This document shows positions 40,313 through 47,926 of a stretch of DNA of 49,723 bases, piece by piece; within the stretch, counting starts at the first letter, position 1, and each line of letters starts with the position of its first letter. The position numbers and the translations under genes were made by a program. The DNA is taken from contig DASYAI010000081.1 in assembly GCA_036501425.1 (NCBI GenBank), forward strand, positions 1 to 49,723, given 5' to 3'. The notes below the pieces were generated by a model, which was given only the letters and a program-made list of their open reading frames with translations, did no database searches and had not been told where the DNA came from. This stretch comes from DATKRB01 sp036501425. Lineage in GTDB: Bacteria; Actinomycetota; Acidimicrobiia; Acidimicrobiales; RAAP-2.

Positions 40313-42016
40313 TCACAGGCCCTTCAAGTGGTTCCGGAAGTCCTCTTCGCTCCGGCTCCGGTCCAAGGCGACGCCCTGGGTCACCACCCCCTGGCGCACG
40401 AGGAGCGCCAGGGCCTGGTCCATGGTCTGCATGCCGAACTGACCGCCGGTCTGCATCAGCGAGTAGACCTGGTGGGTCTTGGCCCCGCGGATCAGGTTCT
40501 GGATGGCCGGCGTGGCCACCAACACCTCGGCGGCCACCGCCCGACCCGAGCCGTCGGCCGTGGGCACCAGCTGCTGGGTCACCACCCCCTGCAACGACGC
40601 CGCCAGCTGGATCCGGATCTGGTCCTGCTGGTTGGGCGGGAAGACGTCGATGATCCGGTCGATGGTCGACGGGGCGTCGAGGGTGTGCAGCGTGGCGAAG
40701 ACGAGGTGGCCCGTCTCGGCCGCGGTGAGCGCGGTCGAGATGGTCACCAGGTCGCGCAGCTCACCGACGAGGATCACGTCGGGGTCCTGTCGCAGGACTC
40801 GCCGCAGGGCCTCGGCGAAGGACTCGGTGTCCTCCCCCACCTCGCGCTGGCTGATCACCGAGCGCTTGTGGTCGTGGAGGAACTCGATCGGGTCCTCGAC
40901 CGTCACGATGTGCAGCGGCTTGGTCCGGTTGATGATGTCGACCAGCGAGGCCAGCGAGGTGGACTTGCCCGACCCCGTGGGCCCCGTCACGAGGACCAGG
41001 CCCCGGCGCAGCTCGGTGAACGTCCGCACCGACTCGGGCAGGCCGAGGGTCTCGAACTCGGGGATGGAGTGGGGAATCGGCCGCATGGCGGCGGCGATGG
41101 TGCCGCGCTGCAGCGCGAGGTTGACCCGGAAGCGCCCGACCCCGGCGATGGTGTGCGAGGTGTCGAGCTCGTGCTCCGCCTCGAACCGCTCCCGCTGGCT
41201 CTGCGGGAGGATCCCGAAGATCAGCTCCCGCAAGGCGGTGTGGTCCAGCCGGCCGACCTCCTCCATCGGCCGCAGCGCCCCGTGCAGGCGCACCGTCGGG
41301 GGCATCTCGGCTGTCAGGTGGAGGTCCGACGCGCCGATGCTCACGGCGTAGCGCAGCAGGTCGTTGATGTGCAGGGAGAGGCCGGACGGCGAGCCGGGCT
41401 GGGCGGACGCGCCGTGGAGGGCGGTGGGCAACGGGAGCACCTCGGCCCCCCGTGCCGGGACCTGCTCGGCGGCGGGCCCGCTGGGCATCGCCGTGACGAT
41501 CGGCGGCGGCACGACAGGAGCGCCGGGGCCGACAGGAGCGCCGGAGCCGCCGACCGCCACGGGAGCCCCGTGGGCCGACAGTATCTGGTGGATCACCACC
41601 GGGTCGGCCAGAACCGGGACCAGCTCGTGGCCGACCAGGTCGCCGAGCGAGCGGACGTCAGCCAGCTCCGGAGGCTCCTCGAAGGCAACCAGAAGCTGCT
41701 CGCCCACCGTCCGGATGGCGACCGCCTTGTGATCGCGCGAGAGCGCCGGCGGCAACAGCGTCGTCGCTTCGACCGTCGGCGGGTCGGCGAAGAGGTCGAT
41801 CGCCGGCAGCCGGGCCAGCTGGCCCAGGGTGTTGACGACCAGGGCAGCCGGCAGGACGCCCCGTTCGATCAGCAGCGTGCCCAAGGGCATGTCGTTCTCG
41901 TGGGCGTCGGAGAGATGCGAAGCGAGCGACGTCTCCTCGACGTAGCCCGACGTGGTCAGCGCACGAGCGAGGCGGCGCGACCAGTCGGCCCGGTTGGCGG
42001 TCGATTGCGGGCTCAT
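40313..42016 (-). CDS. pilT: PilT-type twitching ATPase with N-terminal GspE-N (MshEN-like) domain
   Basis: A 567-residue AAA-type secretion ATPase. The C-terminal ~360 residues are PilT: DLLRYAVSIGASDLHLTAEM, Walker A GPTGSGKST (344-352), Asp box TVEDPIEFLHDHK, Walker B QDPDVILVGELRDL, His box TGHLVFATLHT and FPPNQQDQIRIQLA. The N-terminal ~170 residues resemble a GspE/MshE N domain (ARALTTSGYVEETSLASHLS, LGQLARLPAIDLF), then a Pro/Gly linker (~175-245). Ordinary PilT lacks this domain (~350 residues). The ATG at 42016 overlaps the pilB stop (ATGA), so it is coupled to pilB. Retraction is the inferred role; the N domain could bring c-di-GMP control. Confidence 0.9.
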   Translation of the reverse strand: MSPQSTANRADWSRRLARALTTSGYVEETSLASHLSDAHENDMPLGTLLIERGVLPAALVVNTLGQLARLPAIDLFADPPTVEATTLLPPALSRDHKAVAIRTVGEQLLVAFEEPPELADVRSLGDLVGHELVPVLADPVVIHQILSAHGAPVAVGGSGAPVGPGAPVVPPPIVTAMPSGPAAEQVPARGAEVLPLPTALHGASAQPGSPSGLSLHINDLLRYAVSIGASDLHLTAEMPPTVRLHGALRPMEEVGRLDHTALRELIFGILPQSQRERFEAEHELDTSHTIAGVGRFRVNLALQRGTIAAAMRPIPHSIPEFETLGLPESVRTFTELRRGLVLVTGPTGSGKSTSLASLVDIINRTKPLHIVTVEDPIEFLHDHKRSVISQREVGEDTESFAEALRRVLRQDPDVILVGELRDLVTISTALTAAETGHLVFATLHTLDAPSTIDRIIDVFPPNQQDQIRIQLAASLQGVVTQQLVPTADGSGRAVAAEVLVATPAIQNLIRGAKTHQVYSLMQTGGQFGMQTMDQALALLVRQGVVTQGVALDRSRSEEDFRNHLKGL

Positions 42017-44631
42017 ACGACCACCCGGAGCACTTCTTCGAGAGTCGTCTGCCCGATGACCGCCTTGAGCAGACCGTCCTGCCGCAGAGTTCGCATGCCT
42101 TGCTCCCGTGCCTTTCGTTCCATGTCCACGATGGACGACTGCGCGATGATCATCCGGTCGATCTCCTCCGACATGTTCATGACCTCCGCCAGGACCATGC
42201 GGCCTTGGTAACCGGTGTGGCCGCACGACCGGCACCCCACGGCGCGGTGGAGCACCGAGGTGTCGACCCCCTCCAGATCGGACGGTGCGTAGCCGGCCGC
42301 CGTGAACTCCTGTTCGGTCGCGTCGTAGGGCTCCTTGCAGTTGGGGCACAGCACCCGGGCCAGACGTTGGGTGAGCACGCTGCCGAGGGCGGAGGTCACG
42401 AGGAAGGGCTCGATGCCCATTTCGGTGAGCCGGAGCGGCGTGGCGGCGGCGGTGTTGGTGTGCAACGTCGTGAGCACCAGGTGGCCGCTCAGCGCGGCCT
42501 CCATGGCGATCTTGGCCGTGTCCGCGTCACGGATCTCGCCGATGAGCACGATGTCGGGGTCCGACCGCAGGATCGACTTGAGGGCGTTGGAGAACACCAG
42601 CCCAGCCTTCGGATTGGTCTGCACCTGGGTGATGCCGTCGATCTGGTACTCGACCGGGTCCTCCACCGTCACCACCGACTTTTCGGGCGAGGTCACCTCG
42701 TTGAGGGTGGCGTAGAGGGTGGTGGTCTTGCCCGCCCCGGTCGGCCCGGTCACCAGGATCACCCCGTAGGGCTGGTTGTAGGCCTTGGCGAACCGGGACA
42801 GGGTGTCGGGGAAGAAGCCGAGATCGGGCAACGTGCGCAGGCTGGCCGACTTGTCGAGCAACCGCATGACCACCGTCTCCCCGTAGATGGAGGGCAGAAC
42901 AGCCAGCCGCAGGTCGATCTGGCGGTCGCTGACCGACAGCGAGACCCTGCCCTCCTGGGGGACTCGGTGCTCGGTGATGTCCATCTCGCCCAGCACCTTC
43001 AGCCGGCTCACCACCGCGTTGGAGATCGACGACGACGCCGAGGTCGCCTCGTGCATCACCCCGTCGATGCGGAACCGGATCCGGAGCCGCTTCGGCGTCG
43101 GCTCGATGTGGATGTCCGACGCCCGCTCGTTGAGTGCCTGAAGGATCAGCAGGTTCACGTAGCGAACGATCGGTGCGTCCTCGACCACCGCCTGCAGGTT
43201 CTCGAGCTCGAAGCCGGCCGGACCCGCTGCGCCGGCTTCGGCGTCGCCCGCCACCTCGTTCACGTCGATGTCCGAGTCGTGCGCGAGGCGAAGGAAATGG
43301 GCGATCTGCGAGCGCGTCGCCACGACCGGGGTGAAGTTGCGCCCCATGATGGTGCGCAGGTCGTCCATCGCGAACACGTCGGTGGGGTTGGCCATCGCCA
43401 CCACCGGGACCCCGTCGTCGATCCGGATCGGCAAGACCATGTGGTGGCGCGCCGTCGCCTCGGGGATCAGCGACGCGGCCACCCGGTCCACCGCCACCGT
43501 GTTGAGGTCCACGAACTCGAGACCGACCTCTTGGGCCATGGCCCAGACCAGGTCATCCTCCTTGGCCAGCCCGTGGTTGAACAGGTAGCGAGCGAGGGAC
43601 TCGCCGGTCAGCTCGTGCTCGCGCAGCGCCGCCGTCATCTGGTCGGGCGTGACCCGCCCCGACGAGACAAGGACCCGGGCCAGCATCGGCCCGGCGGCCA
43701 CTGCTTCGGCCGGTTGGTCACCGAGATCGAGCAGTCCGTAGCCCTCGGGCACCGCAAGAGCAGGAGCTCCGGCGACGACGCCCGACCGGTCGGGGCCGGC
43801 CTGGTCAATCAAAGGGGGCGGAGCCGGGACGAACCCCGCCGGGGGAACCGGCGGCGAGGGTGCCGCCGGTGAGAGCGGGGTCGTCGTGGGCCGGGTCTGT
43901 TCGGAGGGAGGCGACGTGGGAGGGATCGCCGTGGGCGGAATCGGTGCGGATAGAGCCGACGTGGATGCGGGCGGGGTCGGTGCAGCCGGCGGGGTGACCA
44001 GCGGCACCGTGCTCGCCAACAGGTCCTGAGGGCTCGCCAACCGGTCCTGAGGGACCACCGGCTGATCGGCTCCCATGGCCGCCCGCCCGTTGCTGACCGG
44101 CGGCGCCGCTCCGGGGCCGGGCGCGTCGAGAGTCGGTGGATCGGCCGGCAGGTCGGAACTGTCGAGGATCGGCGCCGGCCCGGGCGCCGCCACCGGACCG
44201 GCCGCCCTGTGGCCTGGCGCCGGAGCAGCAGCCTCGGGCGCCGCCACCGGACCGACCTCGGCCCCCGGCGCGCTCGAGTCGCCAGCCGCGCTCGAGTCGC
44301 CAGCCGGGCTCGAGTCGCCAGCCGGGGTCGAGTACAAGATGCCCAGGGCTCGGGCCACCTGATCCTTGCGTGCGACCACGGCGACGAACTCACGCCCGAC
44401 GCTCGCCCGCAAGGCGTCCATCGCGAAGAGGTCCCCCGGGTCGCTGACCGCGATGACGGGCGTGCCCAAGCGCCGACCGATCGGCACGACCCGGTGGCGA
44501 CGAGCCACCGACTCGGGAAGCAGCGCGGCGGCGCCCGGGGCGAGCGCGGACTGGGTCAGGTCGACGAATCGCAGGCCGTGCTCCTCGGCCAGTTGGCGGG
44601 CGCTGTCCTCGGCCACGTCCACGTCCGCCAT
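42013..44631 (-). CDS. pilB: Type IV pilus assembly ATPase PilB/GspE with two N-terminal domains
   Basis: An 872-residue extension motor. A first GspE-N/MshEN-like domain (EEHGLRFVDLTQSALAPGAA, ending ~105), a Pro/Ala/Ser linker (~110-300), a second (LVSSGRVTPDQMTAALREHE, then MAQEVGLEFVDLN; ~315-450) and the ATPase: Walker A GPTGAGKTT (~628-636), TVEDPVEYQIDGI, Walker B DPDIVLIGEIRDADTAK and His box GHLVLTTLHTN. A tetracysteine zinc site is CPNCKEPY (~760) with CRSCGHTG (~806). MshEN domains bind c-di-GMP in some PilB and MshE proteins. ATG at 44631 follows GGGGAGG. First gene of the pilB-pilT-pilC operon; divergent from the prepilin-peptidase gene. Confidence 0.95.
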   Translation of the reverse strand: MADVDVAEDSARQLAEEHGLRFVDLTQSALAPGAAALLPESVARRHRVVPIGRRLGTPVIAVSDPGDLFAMDALRASVGREFVAVVARKDQVARALGILYSTPAGDSSPAGDSSAAGDSSAPGAEVGPVAAPEAAAPAPGHRAAGPVAAPGPAPILDSSDLPADPPTLDAPGPGAAPPVSNGRAAMGADQPVVPQDRLASPQDLLASTVPLVTPPAAPTPPASTSALSAPIPPTAIPPTSPPSEQTRPTTTPLSPAAPSPPVPPAGFVPAPPPLIDQAGPDRSGVVAGAPALAVPEGYGLLDLGDQPAEAVAAGPMLARVLVSSGRVTPDQMTAALREHELTGESLARYLFNHGLAKEDDLVWAMAQEVGLEFVDLNTVAVDRVAASLIPEATARHHMVLPIRIDDGVPVVAMANPTDVFAMDDLRTIMGRNFTPVVATRSQIAHFLRLAHDSDIDVNEVAGDAEAGAAGPAGFELENLQAVVEDAPIVRYVNLLILQALNERASDIHIEPTPKRLRIRFRIDGVMHEATSASSSISNAVVSRLKVLGEMDITEHRVPQEGRVSLSVSDRQIDLRLAVLPSIYGETVVMRLLDKSASLRTLPDLGFFPDTLSRFAKAYNQPYGVILVTGPTGAGKTTTLYATLNEVTSPEKSVVTVEDPVEYQIDGITQVQTNPKAGLVFSNALKSILRSDPDIVLIGEIRDADTAKIAMEAALSGHLVLTTLHTNTAAATPLRLTEMGIEPFLVTSALGSVLTQRLARVLCPNCKEPYDATEQEFTAAGYAPSDLEGVDTSVLHRAVGCRSCGHTGYQGRMVLAEVMNMSEEIDRMIIAQSSIVDMERKAREQGMRTLRQDGLLKAVIGQTTLEEVLRVVV
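44273..44326. repeat. Three tandem 18-bp repeats inside pilB
   Basis: ctcgagtcgccagcc-gcg/ggg repeated at 44273-44290, 44291-44308 and 44309-44326. In pilB they encode repeated Ala-Gly-Asp-Ser-Ser hexads in the flexible linker after the first N domain. Confidence 0.85.
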
Positions 44632-44989
44632 CCACCTCCCCTTCCTCGCCTCGAGATCCACACAGTCGTTGCTTCAGGCGGGTCGCCCGGGGACAGTCCG
44701 GTTGCTCGGCCGGCAACCGGCCCTTCCGGTGACGTAACCAGTCATATGGGCCCATTCCCAGGAACCCACCGGAAGAATATCGTTCAAAATCCGCAGGTGG
44801 TAATGGCGATTTCCCGAGATAGGAGCTTCTCCATTGCCGGTATGAATCGGGTTATCCGGTGGTTGCAAAGACGTTGGAATAGGGTTCGTTTCGGGTGGTT
44901 ATTTGGTTGCCGAACGGTTGGAGCGGTGGCCGACGGAGGGCTGGAGCATCCTCTGAGCAGGTCGGGCCCGGCGCTACAGTCGCCCGGCG
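44632..44989. other. 358-bp divergent promoter region between pilB and the prepilin-peptidase gene
   Basis: Visibly less GC-rich than its neighbours, especially 44740-44910 (e.g. aagaatatcgttcaaaatcc and ggttatttggttgcc). No coding frame has convincing composition. It should carry the promoters for pilB (minus) and the prepilin-peptidase-like gene (plus; TACAGT lies 9 nt before its ATG). No known riboswitch is recognisable by eye. Confidence 0.6.
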
Positions 44990-45817
44990 ATGGCGGTCGG
45001 CTCAGAGCGCGCTCTCACCGCAGTGGGAGCCGGCCTGGTCGGGTTGATGATCGGTTCGTTCCTCAACGTCGTCGTCTACCGGGTACCCCGGCACCGATCG
45101 GTGGTGCGCCCAGGATCGGCCTGTCCGAGCTGCGGGAGCACGCTGTCGGGGTGGGAGAACGTGCCGCTGCTCAGCTGGCTGGTCCTCCGGGGGCACTGCC
45201 GGCACTGCAATGCCCCGATCTCGGGCCGCTACCCCCTGGTCGAGGCCGTCACCGGCGGGGCGTTCGCCGCGCTGGGCGGCTCGATCGGGTGGCACGCGCC
45301 GTTGGCCCCGCTTCTGGTGGTCGCCGCAGCGGCCATCGCCGCCGCCGCGATCGACTTCGACGGCTTCGCGGTGCCGCGGCCGGTGCTGGCGGCCGCCCTG
45401 CTGGGATCGGTTGGCCTGGCCGCCTTGTCCCTGGCCCGCCATGAGCCACGACACCTCTGGTGGCCCCTGTGCACCGTCGGGGCGGTGAGCGTGCTGGCCG
45501 TCGTCGGGTCGCTCGGCACTGGACCGCTCGGCGGCGGGGCGGTCGGCCCGGACGCAAGCCCCACGCGCCGCGACGCGGCGTCCCGGATGCCCGGGCGGCT
45601 GGCCGCGCTGGCCGCCGTCGCCTGGTGCGCCGGCTGGGTATGGGCACCCGGCGGCCTCGCCGTCGCCGGCGTCGCGCTGTGCTGGGTCATCGGCGGCGGC
45701 GCGGTTGAGTCCCAGATGGATGCGGCCCGTGCCACGGGTCTGCGGCGATGGGGCTTCACGCTCGGCCTAGCCGGCGCGACGTGCCTCCTGCTGGCCGGCG
45801 CCGCGCTGCGGGGATAG
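44990..45817 (+). CDS. Prepilin peptidase/methyltransferase-like protein lacking a clear GxGD motif
   Basis: A 275-residue polytopic membrane protein of the PilD/TadV (A24) family. The N-terminal methyltransferase-like part is well kept: MIGSFLNVVVYRVPRHRSVV, the zinc tetracysteine (Cys45, Cys48, Cys70, Cys73) and ISGRYPLVEAVTG. The first catalytic Asp is plausible (AAIDFDGFAVPR, Asp122 or Asp124). The second site, normally GxGD, is not found; the best-aligned place reads LGTGPLGG (~177), Asp replaced by Pro. If the sequence is right the protein may be unable to cleave prepilins. ATG at 44990; no Shine-Dalgarno. Divergent from pilB and convergent with a second pilT. Confidence 0.85.
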   Translation: MAVGSERALTAVGAGLVGLMIGSFLNVVVYRVPRHRSVVRPGSACPSCGSTLSGWENVPLLSWLVLRGHCRHCNAPISGRYPLVEAVTGGAFAALGGSIGWHAPLAPLLVVAAAAIAAAAIDFDGFAVPRPVLAAALLGSVGLAALSLARHEPRHLWWPLCTVGAVSVLAVVGSLGTGPLGGGAVGPDASPTRRDAASRMPGRLAALAAVAWCAGWVWAPGGLAVAGVALCWVIGGGAVESQMDAARATGLRRWGFTLGLAGATCLLLAGAALRG

Positions 45818-45821
45818 CTCC

Positions 45822-46925
45822 TTACTGGGGCGTCAACCCGGTGGCGACGAGACCCCGTCGCTCGAGGAGGACCCGCAGGTCGTGCGGGTTGGAGGCGACG
45901 GCCAGCGCCTCTTGCAGGGTGATGGTCCGCTGCTGGAGGAGCTCGGCCAGGCTCTGGTCGAACGTCTGCATCCCGAAGTACTCCCCGTCGGCCACGATCT
46001 GCTCGATCTCTGCCGTCAGATCAGGATCGGCGATGCACTGGCGAATCCGCCCGTTGACCACCATCACTTCGAGGGCTGGGACCCGGCCGGTGCCGTCGGC
46101 CCGACGGACCAGGCGCTGCGCGATCGTGCCCCGCAGCGCCCCACCGAGGGTGACCCTGATCTGGGCTTGCTGATAAGGGGGAAAGAAGTCGACCAGTCGA
46201 TGGATCGTTTCGGTGGCATTGATCGTGTGGAGGGTGGTGAGCACCAGGTGACCGGTCTCGGCGGCCGACAGCGCCGCGTACGCCGTCTCCACGTCACGGA
46301 TCTCGCCGACCAGGATCACGTCAGGGTCCTGGCGGAGGACGACCCGCATCGCGGTCGCGAAGGTGTCCGTGTCGAACCCGACCTCACGCTGCTCGATCGC
46401 GGCCATCTGGTCGCGGTGGAGGTACTCGATCGGGTCCTCGATGGTAACGATGTGGCAGGGCCGGGTGCGGTTGATGTGGTCGATCATCGTGGCCAGCGTC
46501 GTCGTCTTGCCCGAGCCGGTGGGACCAGTCACCAAGACGAGGCCCCGTGCCTCGTCGGCGAGGTCGTAGATGACCCGCGGCAGCCGGAGCTCGTCGGCCG
46601 TCCCCGGGCTGGGCCGCACCCTTCGGAGGACGATGGCGACAGATCCCCGCTGGTAGAAGGCGTTGCAGCGGAAGCGGCCAACCCCGGGGACCGCGTAGGC
46701 GAAGTCGGCCTCGTGATGCCGGTCGAAGATCTCGGCGATCTGGGGCGGCATGATGCCCTCCACCACCAGCTGCATCTCCTCGGGATCGAACGGCGGCTCG
46801 TTGCTGAGCAGGCGCAGCTCCCCGTCGATCCTCATCCGCGGCGCCGCCCCCGCCTTCACATGGAGGTCCGATCCCTCCCATTGCGCCAGGAGAGCCAGCA
46901 AACGGTCGAGATCGCCCTGGTCCAC
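45822..46925 (-). CDS. pilT2: Second PilT twitching-motility ATPase
   Basis: A 367-residue canonical-length PilT. N-terminal DRLLALLAQWEGSDLHVKAG, Walker A GPTGSGKTT (133-141), Asp box TIEDPIEYLHRDQM, Walker B QDPDVILVGEIRDVETA, His box TGHLVLTTLHT and FPPYQQAQIRVTL. The usual PilT tail AIRxGK is not evident; it ends ERRGLVATGLTPQ. The role is pilus retraction, possibly specialised with respect to the larger PilT at 40313. The GTG at 46925 is 8 nt after TAAGCT (46934-46939), near-leaderless. It follows the CxxC protein on the same strand. Confidence 0.93.
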   Translation of the reverse strand: MDQGDLDRLLALLAQWEGSDLHVKAGAAPRMRIDGELRLLSNEPPFDPEEMQLVVEGIMPPQIAEIFDRHHEADFAYAVPGVGRFRCNAFYQRGSVAIVLRRVRPSPGTADELRLPRVIYDLADEARGLVLVTGPTGSGKTTTLATMIDHINRTRPCHIVTIEDPIEYLHRDQMAAIEQREVGFDTDTFATAMRVVLRQDPDVILVGEIRDVETAYAALSAAETGHLVLTTLHTINATETIHRLVDFFPPYQQAQIRVTLGGALRGTIAQRLVRRADGTGRVPALEVMVVNGRIRQCIADPDLTAEIEQIVADGEYFGMQTFDQSLAELLQQRTITLQEALAVASNPHDLRVLLERRGLVATGLTPQ

Positions 46926-46933
46926 GGCACGTC

Positions 46934-46939
46934 AGCTTA
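46934..46939 (-). promoter_or_regulatory. TAAGCT -10 box near the pilT2 start
   Basis: TAAGCT on the minus strand is 8 nt before the GTG at 46925, in the 74-bp gap downstream of the CxxC protein gene. Confidence 0.4.
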
Positions 46940-46999
46940 CGCTGGGCCAGGCCGAATTCGACGAATGGTGCCGGGCGGGGCCCGGCGTGCGGTCTCGAC

Positions 47000-47374
47000 T
47001 CAGGCCCGAGAGGCGTTGCGGAGCTCGTCCATCGACAGCTCCGCGGTGGCGTCGCCGCCGCACTGGGGGCAGTGTTCGACGTGGCGCCACGAGCGCAGCA
47101 GCCTCGTGCCCTCCGGGTTCAAGAGCACGACGAACGACTCCGACAACGGGTCGAGCTCCAGCCCGAAGTACGGGCGCCATGATGTCGAGGCATCGAGCTC
47201 GAGGCCCTTCAGGATCCTCCGGAACCGCATCTTGGAGGTTTCGAACACCCACGTGCTGTGACACGACTCCAGCACCAGGGGGGCCTCGGGGGTGACGGCT
47301 TCCACAGACAGATCATGCCTCAAGATCGGGGGCGACCGAACATCGGATCGGCCCCAGTCTCGTTGCGGTTCCAT
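47000..47374 (-). CDS. Small CxxC protein of unknown function
   Basis: A 124-residue soluble protein. Recognisable points are ESCHSTWVFETSKMRFRRI in the middle, a beta-like stretch (YFGLELDPLSESFVVLLNPE) and a C-terminal CPQCGG zinc-like or redox motif with His close by (HVEHCPQC). I recall similar short uncharacterised actinobacterial proteins but no function. ATG at 47374 has GGGAGG about 12 nt upstream; a shorter protein starting later is possible. It precedes pilT2 on the same strand, which is the only hint to a role. Confidence 0.6.
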   Translation of the reverse strand: MEPQRDWGRSDVRSPPILRHDLSVEAVTPEAPLVLESCHSTWVFETSKMRFRRILKGLELDASTSWRPYFGLELDPLSESFVVLLNPEGTRLLRSWRHVEHCPQCGGDATAELSMDELRNASRA

Positions 47375-47452
47375 GACGAGACGTATCCTCCCTGGTGAGG
47401 AGATTTGCTACCTCGGTAGTACCTCATGCCAAACCCTCATGCCGGCTCGAAA

Positions 47453-47489
47453 GGTGCCCTACCGCTCGGTAGCGCCCGGACAGGGCACC
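47453..47489 (+). ncRNA. Candidate structured RNA element (stem with nested hairpin)
   Basis: ggtgcc (47453-47458) pairs with ggcacc (47484-47489); nested inside, ctacc (47459-47463) pairs with ggtag (47468-47472) around loop gctc. Upstream another nested hairpin forms from ctac-ctcg-gtag near 47408-47419. No match to a riboswitch class I can name. Confidence 0.3.
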
Positions 47490-47806
47490 GACCACGGGCC
47501 CGAGCAACGATCGTACGGCTCCGGCCGGGCGTGCTCGGCCCGGCCTCCGTCGCGCAATCGACCGTCGGTCATCGATCTCGCGACCGAGCAGCAGGATGCC
47601 CGAGCCGCAGGGTGCCCGAGCCGTACATCCACGGATCGGCCAGTGCGTCCGCCGCTCATCGGAGGCGATTTCCCGCTATGTGAGCGACGTACCTTCCGTT
47701 CTTTCCCCAATCGATTCGCTTGCTCACCCGCACCAATTCGCCGCTCCTCCGACATCGATGGGAGACCTCTATTTTTTTTGAAATTCGAATGTGTGAAGTA
47801 CATTGA

Positions 47807-47847
47807 TCCTGAGATCAGGAGCCGCCAATTGGGCTGCTGATCCCAAT
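47807..47847. promoter_or_regulatory. Palindrome and inverted repeat upstream of pilM
   Basis: tcctga-ga-tcagga at 47807-47820 and attggg-ctgctgat-cccaat at 47828-47847, just downstream of the putative TTGAAA/TACATT promoter. Candidate operator sites in the pilM leader. Confidence 0.4.
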
Positions 47848-47926
47848 GATCAACTCAACAACTCAGAATGGGGCGGCCGCCACTTTCGGCCGCTCCTCCC
47901 GTACCGGCGGAAGGCGGGACAGTCGC

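Larger units (their letters stand above)
47375..47926. other. 552-bp AT-richer leader/promoter region upstream of pilM
   Basis: Separates the CxxC gene (minus) from pilM-pilN (plus) and has no convincing gene. It contains stem-loops at 47395-47489, a run of eight T at 47772-47779 followed by TTGAAA (47778-47783) and TACATT (47799-47804) with a 15-bp spacer, a palindrome at 47807-47820 and an inverted repeat at 47828-47847. A promoter and long untranslated leader for the pilM operon are likely. Confidence 0.55.

Noticed and set aside
44740..44920. Cyclic-di-GMP-I riboswitch upstream of the pilus genes
   Set aside because: A GCAAAG and a GGGTTATCC string recall pieces of the motif but are in the wrong order and the GCAAACC core is absent.
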